From Cephaloticoccus capnophilus (GTDB lineage: Bacteria > Verrucomicrobiota > Verrucomicrobiia > Opitutales > Opitutaceae), in NCBI RefSeq assembly GCF_001580045.1, contig NZ_LSZP01000032.1, positions 62,001 to 126,000 of the forward strand: a stretch of 64,000 nt of DNA. The letters are read 5' to 3'. Below the pieces are notes generated by a model. That model was given only the letters and a program-made list of their open reading frames with translations. It was not told the DNA's origin and searched no databases. The position numbers and the translations under genes were made by a program. Of the stretch, positions 20,190 to 28,538 are shown piece by piece (positions within the stretch are counted from its first letter, which is position 1; each line of letters begins with the position of its first letter).

Positions 20190-21095
20190 CTAGTGAGCGG
20201 CAAGCGGAGCCTTCTCCCCAGCGCGCACCGCTATCGACAACACATTTTCTGAGGGCGGCAGTGGGCAAGTCGCGTAAGGCGTAAACGCGCAAGGCGGGTT
20301 AATCGCCTTGTTAAAATCGATGATTACGCGGCCCGACTCGTCGGGCGGATCGGCATAAACGAAACGCGCCGCGCCATAGGTCTCGTGCCCGCTCGTCTCA
20401 TCCGCGATGATGAAGAAGAGCGGTTCGCCGAGCGTCTCTTGGAGCGGCAGCAGTGCCAGCCGCTGGCCCTCGCGTTCGAAAACGGCACGGCCCAACACGA
20501 GTGCCTGCGACTCTTGTCCGAGCGTGTTGGTAATCGTGACCTCGCGCGGTGCAGCGAAAGCCTCCCACTCAGCCTCCACCCGCCAACTTTCGTCGGTCGG
20601 GAAACGCTCGATTCCCGCAAAGCCCCTGCGGCGCGGCGAAGCAGTATCCTGCACGCGAAGTGCCATCCGCCCGCCGCGCACGATCACGTAAAAACTCATC
20701 GAGCCGCACGAGACAGTCGTCGTCTGCCCACGCGGCCCGCGCCCTTGAGGGATGAGTTCTTCCGAAAGCACTTCGCGCCCATCGACTCGTACGCCCGCCC
20801 CCGGCGTCACGCGCAACATCACGCGCCCGCTGGGTTGTAGGTCGATTACACCGAGACTCAGAGGCCCAGCGCCGAGCACGATATCGTTACCTTCAGCAGT
20901 ACCGACCTGCTGCTCACCTTCGCTCAAGAAATGAAGCCCGATGAGCGAAAGCCAACCCTCGGCAGCCGTGAGCCGCGCCACTCGCTGTGCGTGCCACTCG
21001 GTAAGCTCCGCTTCATAGTCCCCGGGCGGGGACACTGCCAGCCCCGTCGCGAGTAATAACATGAAACAGAAAGCTCTTTGGGAAAACCGCAGCAT
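20190..21095 (-). CDS. DUF1684 domain protein, exported
   Basis: 301 residues with an N-terminal signal peptide (FCFMLLLATGLAVSPPG). The DUF1684 family signature is clear: early WHAQRVARLTAAEGWLSLIGLHFLSEG and the C-terminal RVIIDFNKAINPPCAFTPYATCPLPPSENVL. The central part contains a forkhead-associated-like beta sandwich (LPxSxGxxxLxPxG type; here GAGPLSLGVIDLQPSGRVMLRV). Biochemical function is unknown. No co-oriented neighbours within 100 bases. Confidence 0.88.
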   Translation of the reverse strand: MLRFSQRAFCFMLLLATGLAVSPPGDYEAELTEWHAQRVARLTAAEGWLSLIGLHFLSEGEQQVGTAEGNDIVLGAGPLSLGVIDLQPSGRVMLRVTPGAGVRVDGREVLSEELIPQGRGPRGQTTTVSCGSMSFYVIVRGGRMALRVQDTASPRRRGFAGIERFPTDESWRVEAEWEAFAAPREVTITNTLGQESQALVLGRAVFEREGQRLALLPLQETLGEPLFFIIADETSGHETYGAARFVYADPPDESGRVIIDFNKAINPPCAFTPYATCPLPPSENVLSIAVRAGEKAPLAAH

Positions 21096-21225
21096 GGCCC
21101 CATGCTAGAAACGCAAAAGACGCGCTGGCAACGACCATGCAGAGGATGAATCTTGAAGCCGCTGAGTACAGCGGCCTTGTTCACCCCCAACTCCCCCACT
21201 CCGCACTCAACTGCTCCAGCCCACA

Positions 21226-22899
21226 ATGATCGGTCAACTCCTCGGTGGTATCGGCTTATTCCTGCTCGGCATCTTGTTGCTGACGGACGGGTTGCGCACA
21301 GCCGCAGGGCAGACGCTCAAGCGGATCCTCTCACAGTTTACCGAGCGTAAAACTTCGGCGTTTCTTTCGGGGCTCACCATCACGGCCATGGTGCAGTCCT
21401 CGAGCGCGACGACGCTGGCGACCATTGGTTTCGTGAGTGCGGGGCTGATTACCTTTTCTCAATCGATCGGTGTCATCATCGGCAGTAGTGTAGGCACGAC
21501 TACGACGGGCTGGATCGTCTCGCTACTCGGGCTAAAGTTGAGCCTGTTTACCATCGCCATGCCGCTGGTCGGTATCGGGGCCTTGATGCGGCTGATGCTC
21601 AAGGGCCGCATCGCCTCAGTCGGCTTCGCCATCGCGGGCTTCGGGCTAATCTTTATCGGGATCGATACGCTGCAACACGGCATGAATAGCCTCGCTGCCC
21701 ATGTGCAGCCCGAGGCCTTTCCAGAGCCCAGCCTCACCGGGCGGCTCATCCTCGTGGGCATCGGCATCGCACTCACCGTCATCATGCAGGCGTCGAGTGC
21801 CGCCGTGGCGACCGCCATCACCGCCTACCACTCCGGCACGCTCGATATCGCCCAAGCCCTCTCGATCGTCATCGGTGCCAGTATCGGCACCACCCTTACC
21901 GCGGGTATTGCCGCTATCGGCGCAAGCACATCGGCGCGGCGCACTGCGCTCGTACACATCCTCTTCAACAGTTTCTCAGCCGCAATCGGCTTTGCGCTAA
22001 TGCCGCTCTATGTGTGGCTACTCACGCACCTCGATCCCGAAAGCAACAGCGCGCCCGGAGCGTGGTCGATTGCGGTTTTTCACACGCTTTTTCACATCGT
22101 TGGCGCGGGCATCGCACTGCCCGGAGCGGAGGCGTTTTCGCGCATCATCACGCGGCTCATTCCTGAGCGTAAACCCGCGCCGACTAGCCACCTCGACGAC
22201 AGCCTCGCCCAAGTGCCCGAAGTCGCCTTCGAGGCACTGCGCCGCGCCCTCGTCGAGTGCACGCTTATCCTCACCGCTTGGATCAAGCACCGCAGTGACT
22301 CGCGCCACCCCGAGGCCGCGCTCTCCCCCGAGGCCGTTCACGACAGCCTAGAGCACGGCTACGCATTCCTCTCGAGGCTTCCCGCCACTGTTCCCATCAA
22401 GCCTGGAGCGACCAACCCGCGCCTCTCGCTGATCCATGCAATGGATCACCTCGACCAAATCGTCGGCGTGCTCAAGACCGTGCACAGCTACCCCGAAAGT
22501 GACCCCTCGGGCCGGCTCGACCAAGCGCGCGAAAAACTCTTCGCACTCTTCACTGAGCTCGAACGGCTCGTTTCTAGCCACAGCCTCAAGACCGACGAAA
22601 ACGCGGAAGCACAGCGCAGCGACAGCACTGAAGCCCTCGCGCAAATCGAGCAACTGTCCCAAACACTCGCCGCGCTGCGCCGCACAGGCCGACACGCACT
22701 TTTACGCGAAACTGCCGAAGCCGCACTCTCACCCGCTAAGGCCGATGAACTCCTCGAAGCCGTCCGCTGGATGGATACCGCCGCCTACCACCTCTGGAGA
22801 GCGGCCTACCATCTCGCCCACGCGGCCGACCCCGCCGAGCAAGACCCGCACAAACACGCTCCCGCTCACGGCCCCGAGTGCGCTACGGCAAAGGACTAA
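21226..22899 (+). CDS. Na/Pi cotransporter family protein (NptA/YjbB type) with PhoU-like tail
   Basis: 557 residues. The N-terminal ~300 residues hold two Na_Pi_cotrans repeats, each with a QSSSA motif: TAMVQSSSATTLATIGFVSAG and TVIMQASSAAVATAITAYHSG, plus SIVIGASIGTTLTAGIAAIG. The C-terminal ~240 residues are hydrophilic and helical, resembling a PhoU-like domain. Expected role: sodium-dependent phosphate movement across the inner membrane, export in the best-studied YjbB. No pho box or other phosphate gene is seen nearby. Convergent with the MFS transporter. Confidence 0.9.
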   Translation: MIGQLLGGIGLFLLGILLLTDGLRTAAGQTLKRILSQFTERKTSAFLSGLTITAMVQSSSATTLATIGFVSAGLITFSQSIGVIIGSSVGTTTTGWIVSLLGLKLSLFTIAMPLVGIGALMRLMLKGRIASVGFAIAGFGLIFIGIDTLQHGMNSLAAHVQPEAFPEPSLTGRLILVGIGIALTVIMQASSAAVATAITAYHSGTLDIAQALSIVIGASIGTTLTAGIAAIGASTSARRTALVHILFNSFSAAIGFALMPLYVWLLTHLDPESNSAPGAWSIAVFHTLFHIVGAGIALPGAEAFSRIITRLIPERKPAPTSHLDDSLAQVPEVAFEALRRALVECTLILTAWIKHRSDSRHPEAALSPEAVHDSLEHGYAFLSRLPATVPIKPGATNPRLSLIHAMDHLDQIVGVLKTVHSYPESDPSGRLDQAREKLFALFTELERLVSSHSLKTDENAEAQRSDSTEALAQIEQLSQTLAALRRTGRHALLRETAEAALSPAKADELLEAVRWMDTAAYHLWRAAYHLAHAADPAEQDPHKHAPAHGPECATAKD

Positions 22900-22944
22900 G
22901 AAACGCACTTTTCCCGATTAGAGCCACAACGCCACGCTGATAGA

Positions 22945-24108
22945 TCAACGGCTCGCGTGCCTCCTCATCACGAGCACCAGCGGCGCCATCAAAAGGGGCG
23001 CGACGACTGAAATCACCAAGCCCCAATGCATATTACTCCGGTCGGCGACTATACCCACCGCCCACGGCATAAAGACCCCGCCCACATTTCCCGTTGCTGA
23101 AAGCAGCCCATACATACTCGCCCCACCACGCGGATAACGATTGGCCGTCACCCCCAGCATCGTCGGCCACAAACAGCTGCCCGTAAACCCGACCGCAATA
23201 CACGCCGCCAAAGCCATCCACGGAATCGGCAAAAACGAACCCGCGATAAATAGCACGACCGAGCTCGCGCAGGCCCAAGCCATCATACGATACATATCCC
23301 AGTTTTTGCCAAACCAGCCCACCGCCATCCGCCCCAGCGTCATCGTCACCGAAAACAGCAAAAGCGACATCCCGCCCACCCACGGCGCATAGCCCAGCGA
23401 ACGCTCCGCATATGCCGGTAGCCACTGCGCGATCCCCAGCTCCGCCGCCCCGCCCAGCGAGATTGCCAGCATCGCGCCCCAAAACCACCACTCGCGCGCC
23501 AAACTCCGTATCGATAAAACCACTTCACCCTCCGGCACTAACGCGGGGAATTTCATCGGCGCAAAGCATGCGATTAGCCCCACCGGCAACACCAACATCA
23601 CCAAGCACGCGCCACGCCAACCAAGGCCCGCCTGTAAGGCCACAGTCCCCAGCGCGATCGTCACCACCGCCCCCACGCAGTAAAATGAGTGCAGCCAATT
23701 CATCGCGACCGTCCGCCGCTCAGGATTCAATGCGGCCACGACTGGGCTTAGCACCATATCGAGGACGCCCGCGCCCAGCCCCATCCCGAACAACGCCACC
23801 GCCAACGACAAGTAACTCGGCGCAAATGCCGCCCACAACAAACTCACCGCCATCAACACATTGCCAATCTGCACAAAGCGCTTCGCCCCCCAACGATCCA
23901 CGAGCGGCCCTGCCGCCAAAATCCCTAGCACCAGCCCGCCAAACGGGCTCGCCGTTAGCCGCCCCATCTCCTCTTGGCTAAGCCCCGCCTCGCCCCCATA
24001 GGTCACCCCGAGCGAGGTCAAAAACACCGGCAGCAAATTTAGCCCGATCGACAGGCACATCATTGCCAAGTAGCACAAGTTCGTGAGTAAGCGCGGCGCG
24101 ACTTTCAT
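22945..24108 (-). CDS. MFS transporter, sugar-permease-like
   Basis: 387 residues with about 12 membrane segments. Loop 2-3 carries the MFS A-like motif GPLVDRWGAKRF. GLGAGVLDMVLSPVVAALNPERR and the second-half GRMAVGWFGKNWD are typical of the FucP/YfkF-like branch. The substrate is not deducible. It is divergent from a D-2-hydroxyacid dehydrogenase (120-base shared upstream region), which suggests a common substrate such as a sugar acid or hydroxy acid. Confidence 0.85.
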   Translation of the reverse strand: MKVAPRLLTNLCYLAMMCLSIGLNLLPVFLTSLGVTYGGEAGLSQEEMGRLTASPFGGLVLGILAAGPLVDRWGAKRFVQIGNVLMAVSLLWAAFAPSYLSLAVALFGMGLGAGVLDMVLSPVVAALNPERRTVAMNWLHSFYCVGAVVTIALGTVALQAGLGWRGACLVMLVLPVGLIACFAPMKFPALVPEGEVVLSIRSLAREWWFWGAMLAISLGGAAELGIAQWLPAYAERSLGYAPWVGGMSLLLFSVTMTLGRMAVGWFGKNWDMYRMMAWACASSVVLFIAGSFLPIPWMALAACIAVGFTGSCLWPTMLGVTANRYPRGGASMYGLLSATGNVGGVFMPWAVGIVADRSNMHWGLVISVVAPLLMAPLVLVMRRHASR

Positions 24109-24228
24109 AAACAGTTCCTCAAAAAAACGCGCAGGAGAGTCTGCCCCTTTTTAAAGGCAACTCTGGAAACGTGTTTTATCCCGACACGCGTTTCGCCCTC
24201 ATCATCGCGACCGCAACTCCCGCTCCCT

Positions 24229-25236
24229 ATGACAGCAAAGCCCCCCGCCGTCCTCCTCCTCGCGCCCTACTCGCTCAACCTCGCTTACGGTGGCCCCGTC
24301 CTCGACCGCCTCCGCGCCACGGTCGACCTGCGCGCCATCATCACCCCCGGCGACACCTGGCGCGAACACCGCGCCGCCCTCGCCGAGGCACAAGTCCTCT
24401 TCTCCAGTTGGGGCATGCCCGTCCTTGATACCGAACTGCTCGACGCCCTCCCCCAGCTCCGCGCCATCTTCTACGCAGCGGGCTCCGTCCGCTCCTTCGT
24501 CACAGACGCCATGTGGGCGCGTGGCATCCGCCTGAGCGCCGCCTCCGCGCAAAACGCTATCCCAGTCGCCGAATACGCGACCGCCGCGCTCATCCTCGGT
24601 CTGAAACACTTTTGGCACTACCCTCGCGGACTCTACGCAGCACACTCTACCCACCTCGAAAAACCGCCCGCTCCCACGCCCTACCGCTCCACCATCGGCC
24701 TCATCTCCTACGGGAAAATCGCCCGGCTCGTCCGCCAACGCCTCCGCACTTACGACGTCAGCGTCGCCATCTACGACCCATTCCTCAGTGCCGAAGAAGC
24801 CCAGCGCGAGTCCGTCCGCAAAGTCGATACCCTCGACGAGCTCTTCGCCACTGCCGACGCCCTCTCTCTCCACACCCCGCTGCTCCCCGAGACCGAAGGC
24901 ATGCTCCAAGCCCGACACTTTGAGGCGATGCGCCCCGGCGCCTTCTTCCTCAACACCGCACGCGGGGCCCTCATCGACGAACCCGCCATGATCGAGGTCT
25001 TCCGCCGACGCACCGACCTCACCGCGGTCCTCGACGTCACCTATCCCGAACCGCCCGCGCCCGCCTCGCCCCTTTTCACCCTACCCAATATCATCCTCAC
25101 TCCTCACCTCGCCGGCTCCGTCGGCCCCGAGTGCCAACGCATGGGCGACGCCATGATCGACGAATTCCTCCGCTACCGCGCCGAAGCCCCCCTCCACTGG
25201 GAACTCAACGCCGCCCAAGCCGAACTCCTCGCCTAA
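24229..25236 (+). CDS. D-isomer-specific 2-hydroxyacid dehydrogenase
   Basis: 335 residues. NAD-binding Rossmann region STIGLISYGKIARLVRQRL with a GLISYG variant of GxGxxG. Other family marks are LDELFATADALSLHTPLLPETEGML, MRPGAFFLNTARGALIDEPAMIEVFRR (catalytic Arg region), LDVTYPEPPAPASPLFTLPNIILTPHLAGSVG (catalytic His). Expected reaction: NAD(P)-linked oxidation or reduction of a D-2-hydroxy acid; substrate unknown. ATG 24229 fits the family N-terminus AVLLLAPYSLNLAYGG. Divergent from the MFS gene. Confidence 0.9.
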   Translation: MTAKPPAVLLLAPYSLNLAYGGPVLDRLRATVDLRAIITPGDTWREHRAALAEAQVLFSSWGMPVLDTELLDALPQLRAIFYAAGSVRSFVTDAMWARGIRLSAASAQNAIPVAEYATAALILGLKHFWHYPRGLYAAHSTHLEKPPAPTPYRSTIGLISYGKIARLVRQRLRTYDVSVAIYDPFLSAEEAQRESVRKVDTLDELFATADALSLHTPLLPETEGMLQARHFEAMRPGAFFLNTARGALIDEPAMIEVFRRRTDLTAVLDVTYPEPPAPASPLFTLPNIILTPHLAGSVGPECQRMGDAMIDEFLRYRAEAPLHWELNAAQAELLA

Positions 25237-25255
25237 AAAAGACATAACCGCGTGG

Positions 25256-26611
25256 TCACTGGCCGCGCGCCAAAGTAATCACGCATTCGAGATGCCGTGT
25301 TTGCGGAAACAGGTCGAAAGGCTGCACGGCTTTGAGCGCGTAGCCCGCTTCGAGGAACAACCGCAAGTCACGCATTTGCGTTGCCGGGTCGCAGGACACA
25401 TAGACCACCGCGCGCGGGCCGAACGCGAAAAGCTGTCCCAGGAACCCCTCATCACAGCCCCGCCTCGGCGGGTCGATGATGACCGCCGTTTCTTCAGGCG
25501 GAAAATCGAGTCCCGCAAAAATCGCCGCCGCATCGCCCGCTAAAAACCGCGCGTTAGTAATCCCGTTGGCCACCGCGTTTTCTTGGGCAAAGCGGATCGA
25601 GCTCTCGCTAATCTCGACCCCCGCCGCCTGCTCGAAGGCACTCGCCGCGCTCAGCGCGAAAAGCCCGCTCCCACAATACGCATCGACCAAAAACCGCCCG
25701 CCCGAGCTCGCGGCCTGCTCGCGCACATAGCCCGTAAACGCAGGCAGAATGAAGGGGTTATTTTGAAAAAAATCCCGCGCCAAAAAACGCAGCTTTAAGG
25801 GCTCCTGTGCATCCCCTCGTGCCAGCTCTTCGGTAATCACCGCATCATAGTCGGTCACGACGCCCTCGCTCGCGTGCCGCAGTAGCAACGTCGCATCCCG
25901 CTTATACTCGCGGCGTTCGAGCCGCTGCCGCGTGCGCTCGCGTACCTCCACTAGCCGCGCATTAATCTCGGGCGTCGCAATCGCGCACTCCGGCACATCA
26001 ATCACCTCGAAGCGCGTCCCTTGCCGCAAAAACCCGATGGCGGGCCGCCCCACCTTAAAGTGCGGCGTAATTTTCGACCGATACCCGTACTGCCTCGGCG
26101 AACCAATCACCGGGGCAACCTCGTGCTCAATCCCCACCATGTGCTGAAGCAACTCCTCCACCTGCCGCCGTTTCCACACTAATTGCTCCGCGTAGTCCAA
26201 ATGCTGATACTGACAACCGCCGCACTGCCCAAAAAGCGCACAATACGGCTCCACCCGATGCGGAGAGGCACGCAGCACTTTTAGCAAATCTGCCTCCGAG
26301 TAGTTCTTATGATTCCGAAACACCCGCACCCGCACCCGCTCCCCGGGCAGACAAAACGGCACCATGACCACCCACTGCCGCAGGCTGTTTTTACTAGGCG
26401 TGGAGCGCGTTGGCTCCAGGTCCGGCGGCCCCTCTTTATCGGGCGTACCGGCGTTGTCGGCGCGTCCGGCGTCAAGGCCCTCGCGTGGCGCCGCGCCCTC
26501 TTCCGGCAACTCCACGCGGCCGAGCCCGTGGCCGCGATTGGTTAAAGTCGAGATCTCTAGCTCGATCTCAGCGTGATAGGCGAATGGGTAGGCGTTGAAT
26601 TTCTTAGCCAC
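25256..26611 (-). CDS. Class I SAM-dependent RNA methyltransferase, TrmA/RlmD (RumA) family
   Basis: About 451 residues. Expected to methylate uridine-5 in rRNA or tRNA. An N-terminal TRAM-like segment is followed by iron-sulfur cysteines (CALFGQCGGCQYQHLDY), the SAM site LVDAYCGSGLFALSAA, IIDPPRRGCDEGFLGQL and catalytic Cys in VVYVSCDPATQMRDL. Oddity: about 40 residues (EEGAAPREGLDAGRADNAG to KNSLRQW) interrupt the TRAM domain between GRVELP and VVMVPFCLPGERVRV. That DNA contains a repeat-like palindrome. Start uncertain: GTG 26611 or TTG 26623; no ATG is available. Exact target (RlmD, RlmC or TrmA) not assigned. Confidence 0.88.
   Translation of the reverse strand: MAKKFNAYPFAYHAEIELEISTLTNRGHGLGRVELPEEGAAPREGLDAGRADNAGTPDKEGPPDLEPTRSTPSKNSLRQWVVMVPFCLPGERVRVRVFRNHKNYSEADLLKVLRASPHRVEPYCALFGQCGGCQYQHLDYAEQLVWKRRQVEELLQHMVGIEHEVAPVIGSPRQYGYRSKITPHFKVGRPAIGFLRQGTRFEVIDVPECAIATPEINARLVEVRERTRQRLERREYKRDATLLLRHASEGVVTDYDAVITEELARGDAQEPLKLRFLARDFFQNNPFILPAFTGYVREQAASSGGRFLVDAYCGSGLFALSAASAFEQAAGVEISESSIRFAQENAVANGITNARFLAGDAAAIFAGLDFPPEETAVIIDPPRRGCDEGFLGQLFAFGPRAVVYVSCDPATQMRDLRLFLEAGYALKAVQPFDLFPQTRHLECVITLARGQ
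26388..26430 (+). repeat. Palindromic repeat fragment inside the RNA methyltransferase gene
   Basis: CCGCAGGCTGTTTTTAC here matches the intergenic hairpin motif GCCGCAGGCTGTTTTAC at about 33725 almost exactly, and is followed by the hairpin GGAGC-GCGTT-GGCTCC. It falls in the ~40-residue insertion that breaks the TRAM domain, in frame. Confidence 0.5.
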
Positions 26612-26679
26612 AGTTCGGTGCAAAGCCGCTCACAATTCAAAAAAACGTGAACTTCCCAATCCTGTTTTTCTCTTCTGCT

Positions 26680-27504
26680 ATGGAAACCGCCGTGCCTGCA
26701 CCCGCTCCCGAATTCATCACCAGCCTGCAAAACTCGCGCATTAAACTGCTCGTCAAACTGCGCGACCGTCGCCCCCGCGACGCCGCCCGCATCTTCCTCG
26801 TCGAAGGCTACCGGCAGATTCGCCGCGCGCTGGATAAATCCATCCCGCTCCTAGAGCTGTATTTCTGCCGCGAGTGTTTCCTGGGCAAAAACGAGGACGC
26901 ACTCCTCGAAGAGGCCCGCGCTGCGGGTGCAGAGCTCATCGAGCTCTCCAAGCCCGCCTTTGAAAAAGTCGCCTACCGCGAACGGCCCGACGGGCTCCTC
27001 GCCGTCGCGCCACAATGGCGGCGCCGACTCAGCAACTTAGCCTTAAGCGAGTCGCCCTTCGTTCTCGTCGTCGAAGGCATCGAAAAGCCCGGGAACCTCG
27101 GCACCATCCTACGCAGCGCAGACGCCGCAGGCTGCGACGCCGTAATCGTCTGCGACCCAGTCACCGATATTTTTAACCCCAATGTCGTGCGCGCCTCGAC
27201 TGGCGTCCTCTTCTCCGTGCCGCTCGTCGTCGCCGAGAGCCGCGAGGTCGCCGCTTGGCTGCGTGCCAAAGGCATCCGCACCGCCGCCACCACTCCGCAC
27301 AGCGAACAGCTCTACTCGCAAGCCGACCTGCGCGGCCCAATCGCCCTCATCATGGGCAGCGAGCAATACGGGCTAAGCGACTTTTGGCTGCAAGAAAGCG
27401 ATCTGACACTGCGCATCCCAATGGCCGGACAAGCCGACTCGCTCAACGTCGCAATGGCCACCCTCGTCACCCTCTTCGAAGCAGTGAGACAACGCGGGCT
27501 ATGA
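26680..27504 (+). CDS. TrmH/SpoU-family RNA 2'-O-methyltransferase
   Basis: 274 residues. N-terminal SpoU substrate-binding domain (FITSLQNSRIKLLVKLRDRRPRDAARIFLVEGYRQIRRAL). A SPOUT knot domain follows with motif 1 VVEGIEKPGNLGTILRSADAAG, motif 2 IALIMGSEQYGLS and motif 3 LRIPMAGQADSLNVAMATLVTLFEA. Methylates a ribose 2'-OH in rRNA or tRNA; the exact site is unknown. ATG 26680 is preferred to the GTG at 26647 because the upstream 11 residues are unlike the family. Divergent from the uridine methyltransferase, so two RNA methyltransferases share one upstream region. Confidence 0.9.
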   Translation: METAVPAPAPEFITSLQNSRIKLLVKLRDRRPRDAARIFLVEGYRQIRRALDKSIPLLELYFCRECFLGKNEDALLEEARAAGAELIELSKPAFEKVAYRERPDGLLAVAPQWRRRLSNLALSESPFVLVVEGIEKPGNLGTILRSADAAGCDAVIVCDPVTDIFNPNVVRASTGVLFSVPLVVAESREVAAWLRAKGIRTAATTPHSEQLYSQADLRGPIALIMGSEQYGLSDFWLQESDLTLRIPMAGQADSLNVAMATLVTLFEAVRQRGL

Positions 27505-27570
27505 CCCTTTTACTTTGCGAAACGGCCCACAACCTTCCGCGCGGTCAGTGACCGCTCTCTCTCTGAGCTT

Positions 27571-27865
27571 CCACTACGCGTGGGGCGGCAGCGTGTCGCT
27601 GCACCCATTTACCGAACGCTTGGCCGCCGTGCATAAGCACGGCAACCAAGCGTTCGGTAGAAAGGACCCCAAACTTGGAGGCGGATGTTTACTGGTGATT
27701 TTTCCCACCTCGCCCAAGCGGGTTATCACTCTACTTTCCCCTCCCTGTCGCAACGCGACAGGGAGAATGTTTTCAAATTTGGGATTTCGCTTTCGCGCGA
27801 TAGCGCGTTGCGAAATCCCAAATTAAATGGAAGCGGTCACTGACCGCCGCCCCACGCGCAGTGGG
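27571..27865 (+). repeat. Composite palindromic element, copy 1 (full)
   Basis: Outer inverted repeat CCACTACGCGTGGGG / CCCCACGCGCAGTGG. Inside, in order: hairpin A (GCAGCG-TGT-CGCTGC), hairpin B (ACCGAACGCTTGG / CCAAGCGTTCGGT with an inner GCCGTGC / GCACGGC), a non-palindromic core from CCCAAACTTGGAGGCGG to TTATCACTCTAC, hairpin E (CCTGTCGC / GCGACAGG), hairpin D (TTTGGGATTTCGC / GCGAAATCCCAAA) and hairpin A' (GCGGTCA / TGACCGC). Sits between two convergent 3' ends, with a similar GCGGTCAGTGACCGC at 27541. Confidence 0.9.
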
Positions 27866-27899
27866 AAAAAAGCGTATCAGCGCGGCTGCCGTGCGAGCG

Positions 27900-28025
27900 T
27901 CAATGGCTGTGTTCCCTGAGCACGTAGAGCACTGCTGGAATCGCGATCAGGAGCACCACCAGTGCGTAGAGCAGTAGGATGACGCGACGCGCCTTATCTT
28001 TTTCAGCCTTTTCAGGGTCGAGCAT
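27900..28025 (-). CDS. 41-residue single-pass membrane protein
   Basis: ATG 28025 to TGA 27900-27902. It starts MLDPEKAEKDKARR, then has one hydrophobic helix (VILLLYALVVLLIAIPAVLY) and ends VLREHSH. The charge pattern suggests the N-terminus stays in the cytoplasm. A good ribosome-binding site (AAAGGCGGG) precedes the ATG. No family recognised. It is divergent from the EVE gene (62 bases), and repeat copy 1 lies directly after its stop. Confidence 0.6.
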   Translation of the reverse strand: MLDPEKAEKDKARRVILLLYALVVLLIAIPAVLYVLREHSH

Positions 28026-28087
28026 GCCCGCCTTTACTGCTGCTGGCCCTCCGAATGTCGAGGGCGCAGGCTGCCTTCCCGACCGCC

Positions 28088-28531
28088 ATGAAAAAACAAC
28101 ACTGGCTAGTGAAATCCGAACCGAGTGCCTATGCGTGGGCCGATCTGCTCCGCGACGGTGAGACCGACTGGACGGGCGTGCGCAACTACCAAGCCCGTGC
28201 GCACCTCGCGGCGATGCGTGTGGGCGACCTCGTCTTCTTTTACGAAAGTGTCAGCACCAAGGCCGTCCTCGGCATCGCCGAAGTCACACAAGCTGCCTTC
28301 CCCGACGCCACCGCCACCGGAGCCGATGCCGCAAAAGGCTGGATTGCCGTAAAACTACGGGCTGTCCGCGCACTCCCGCGCCCCGTCACGCTCGCACAAA
28401 TCAAGGCCCAGCCCGAGGCGAGCGGGCTCGCAGACATCCCCCTGATCCGCCAAAGCCGCCTCTCTGTCATGCCGCTCAGTGCTGCGGTTTTTGAAAAAAT
28501 CGAGCAACTTGGCCGCGCCTCAGTGCTTTAA
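28088..28531 (+). CDS. EVE domain protein
   Basis: 147 residues, a complete EVE (PUA-like) domain: KKQHWLVKSEPSAYAWADLLRDGETDWTGVRNYQARAHLAAMRVGDLVFFYES, then GIAEVTQ, with DIPLIRQSRLSVMPLS near the end. The family binds modified bases in DNA or RNA. This form is the common stand-alone version related to thymocyte nuclear protein 1. ATG 28088 is chosen over an upstream in-frame GTG at 28055. It is followed after seven bases by tyrA, so it may be co-transcribed with the aromatic pathway genes. Confidence 0.93.
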   Translation: MKKQHWLVKSEPSAYAWADLLRDGETDWTGVRNYQARAHLAAMRVGDLVFFYESVSTKAVLGIAEVTQAAFPDATATGADAAKGWIAVKLRAVRALPRPVTLAQIKAQPEASGLADIPLIRQSRLSVMPLSAAVFEKIEQLGRASVL

Positions 28532-28538
28532 AGACATA

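Noticed and set aside
19687-20193. A 168-codon plus-strand frame as target of the attenuator
   Set aside because: It overlaps the leader and terminator, has Pro/Arg/Thr-rich composition and no homology I recognise. Kept only as a possible remnant.
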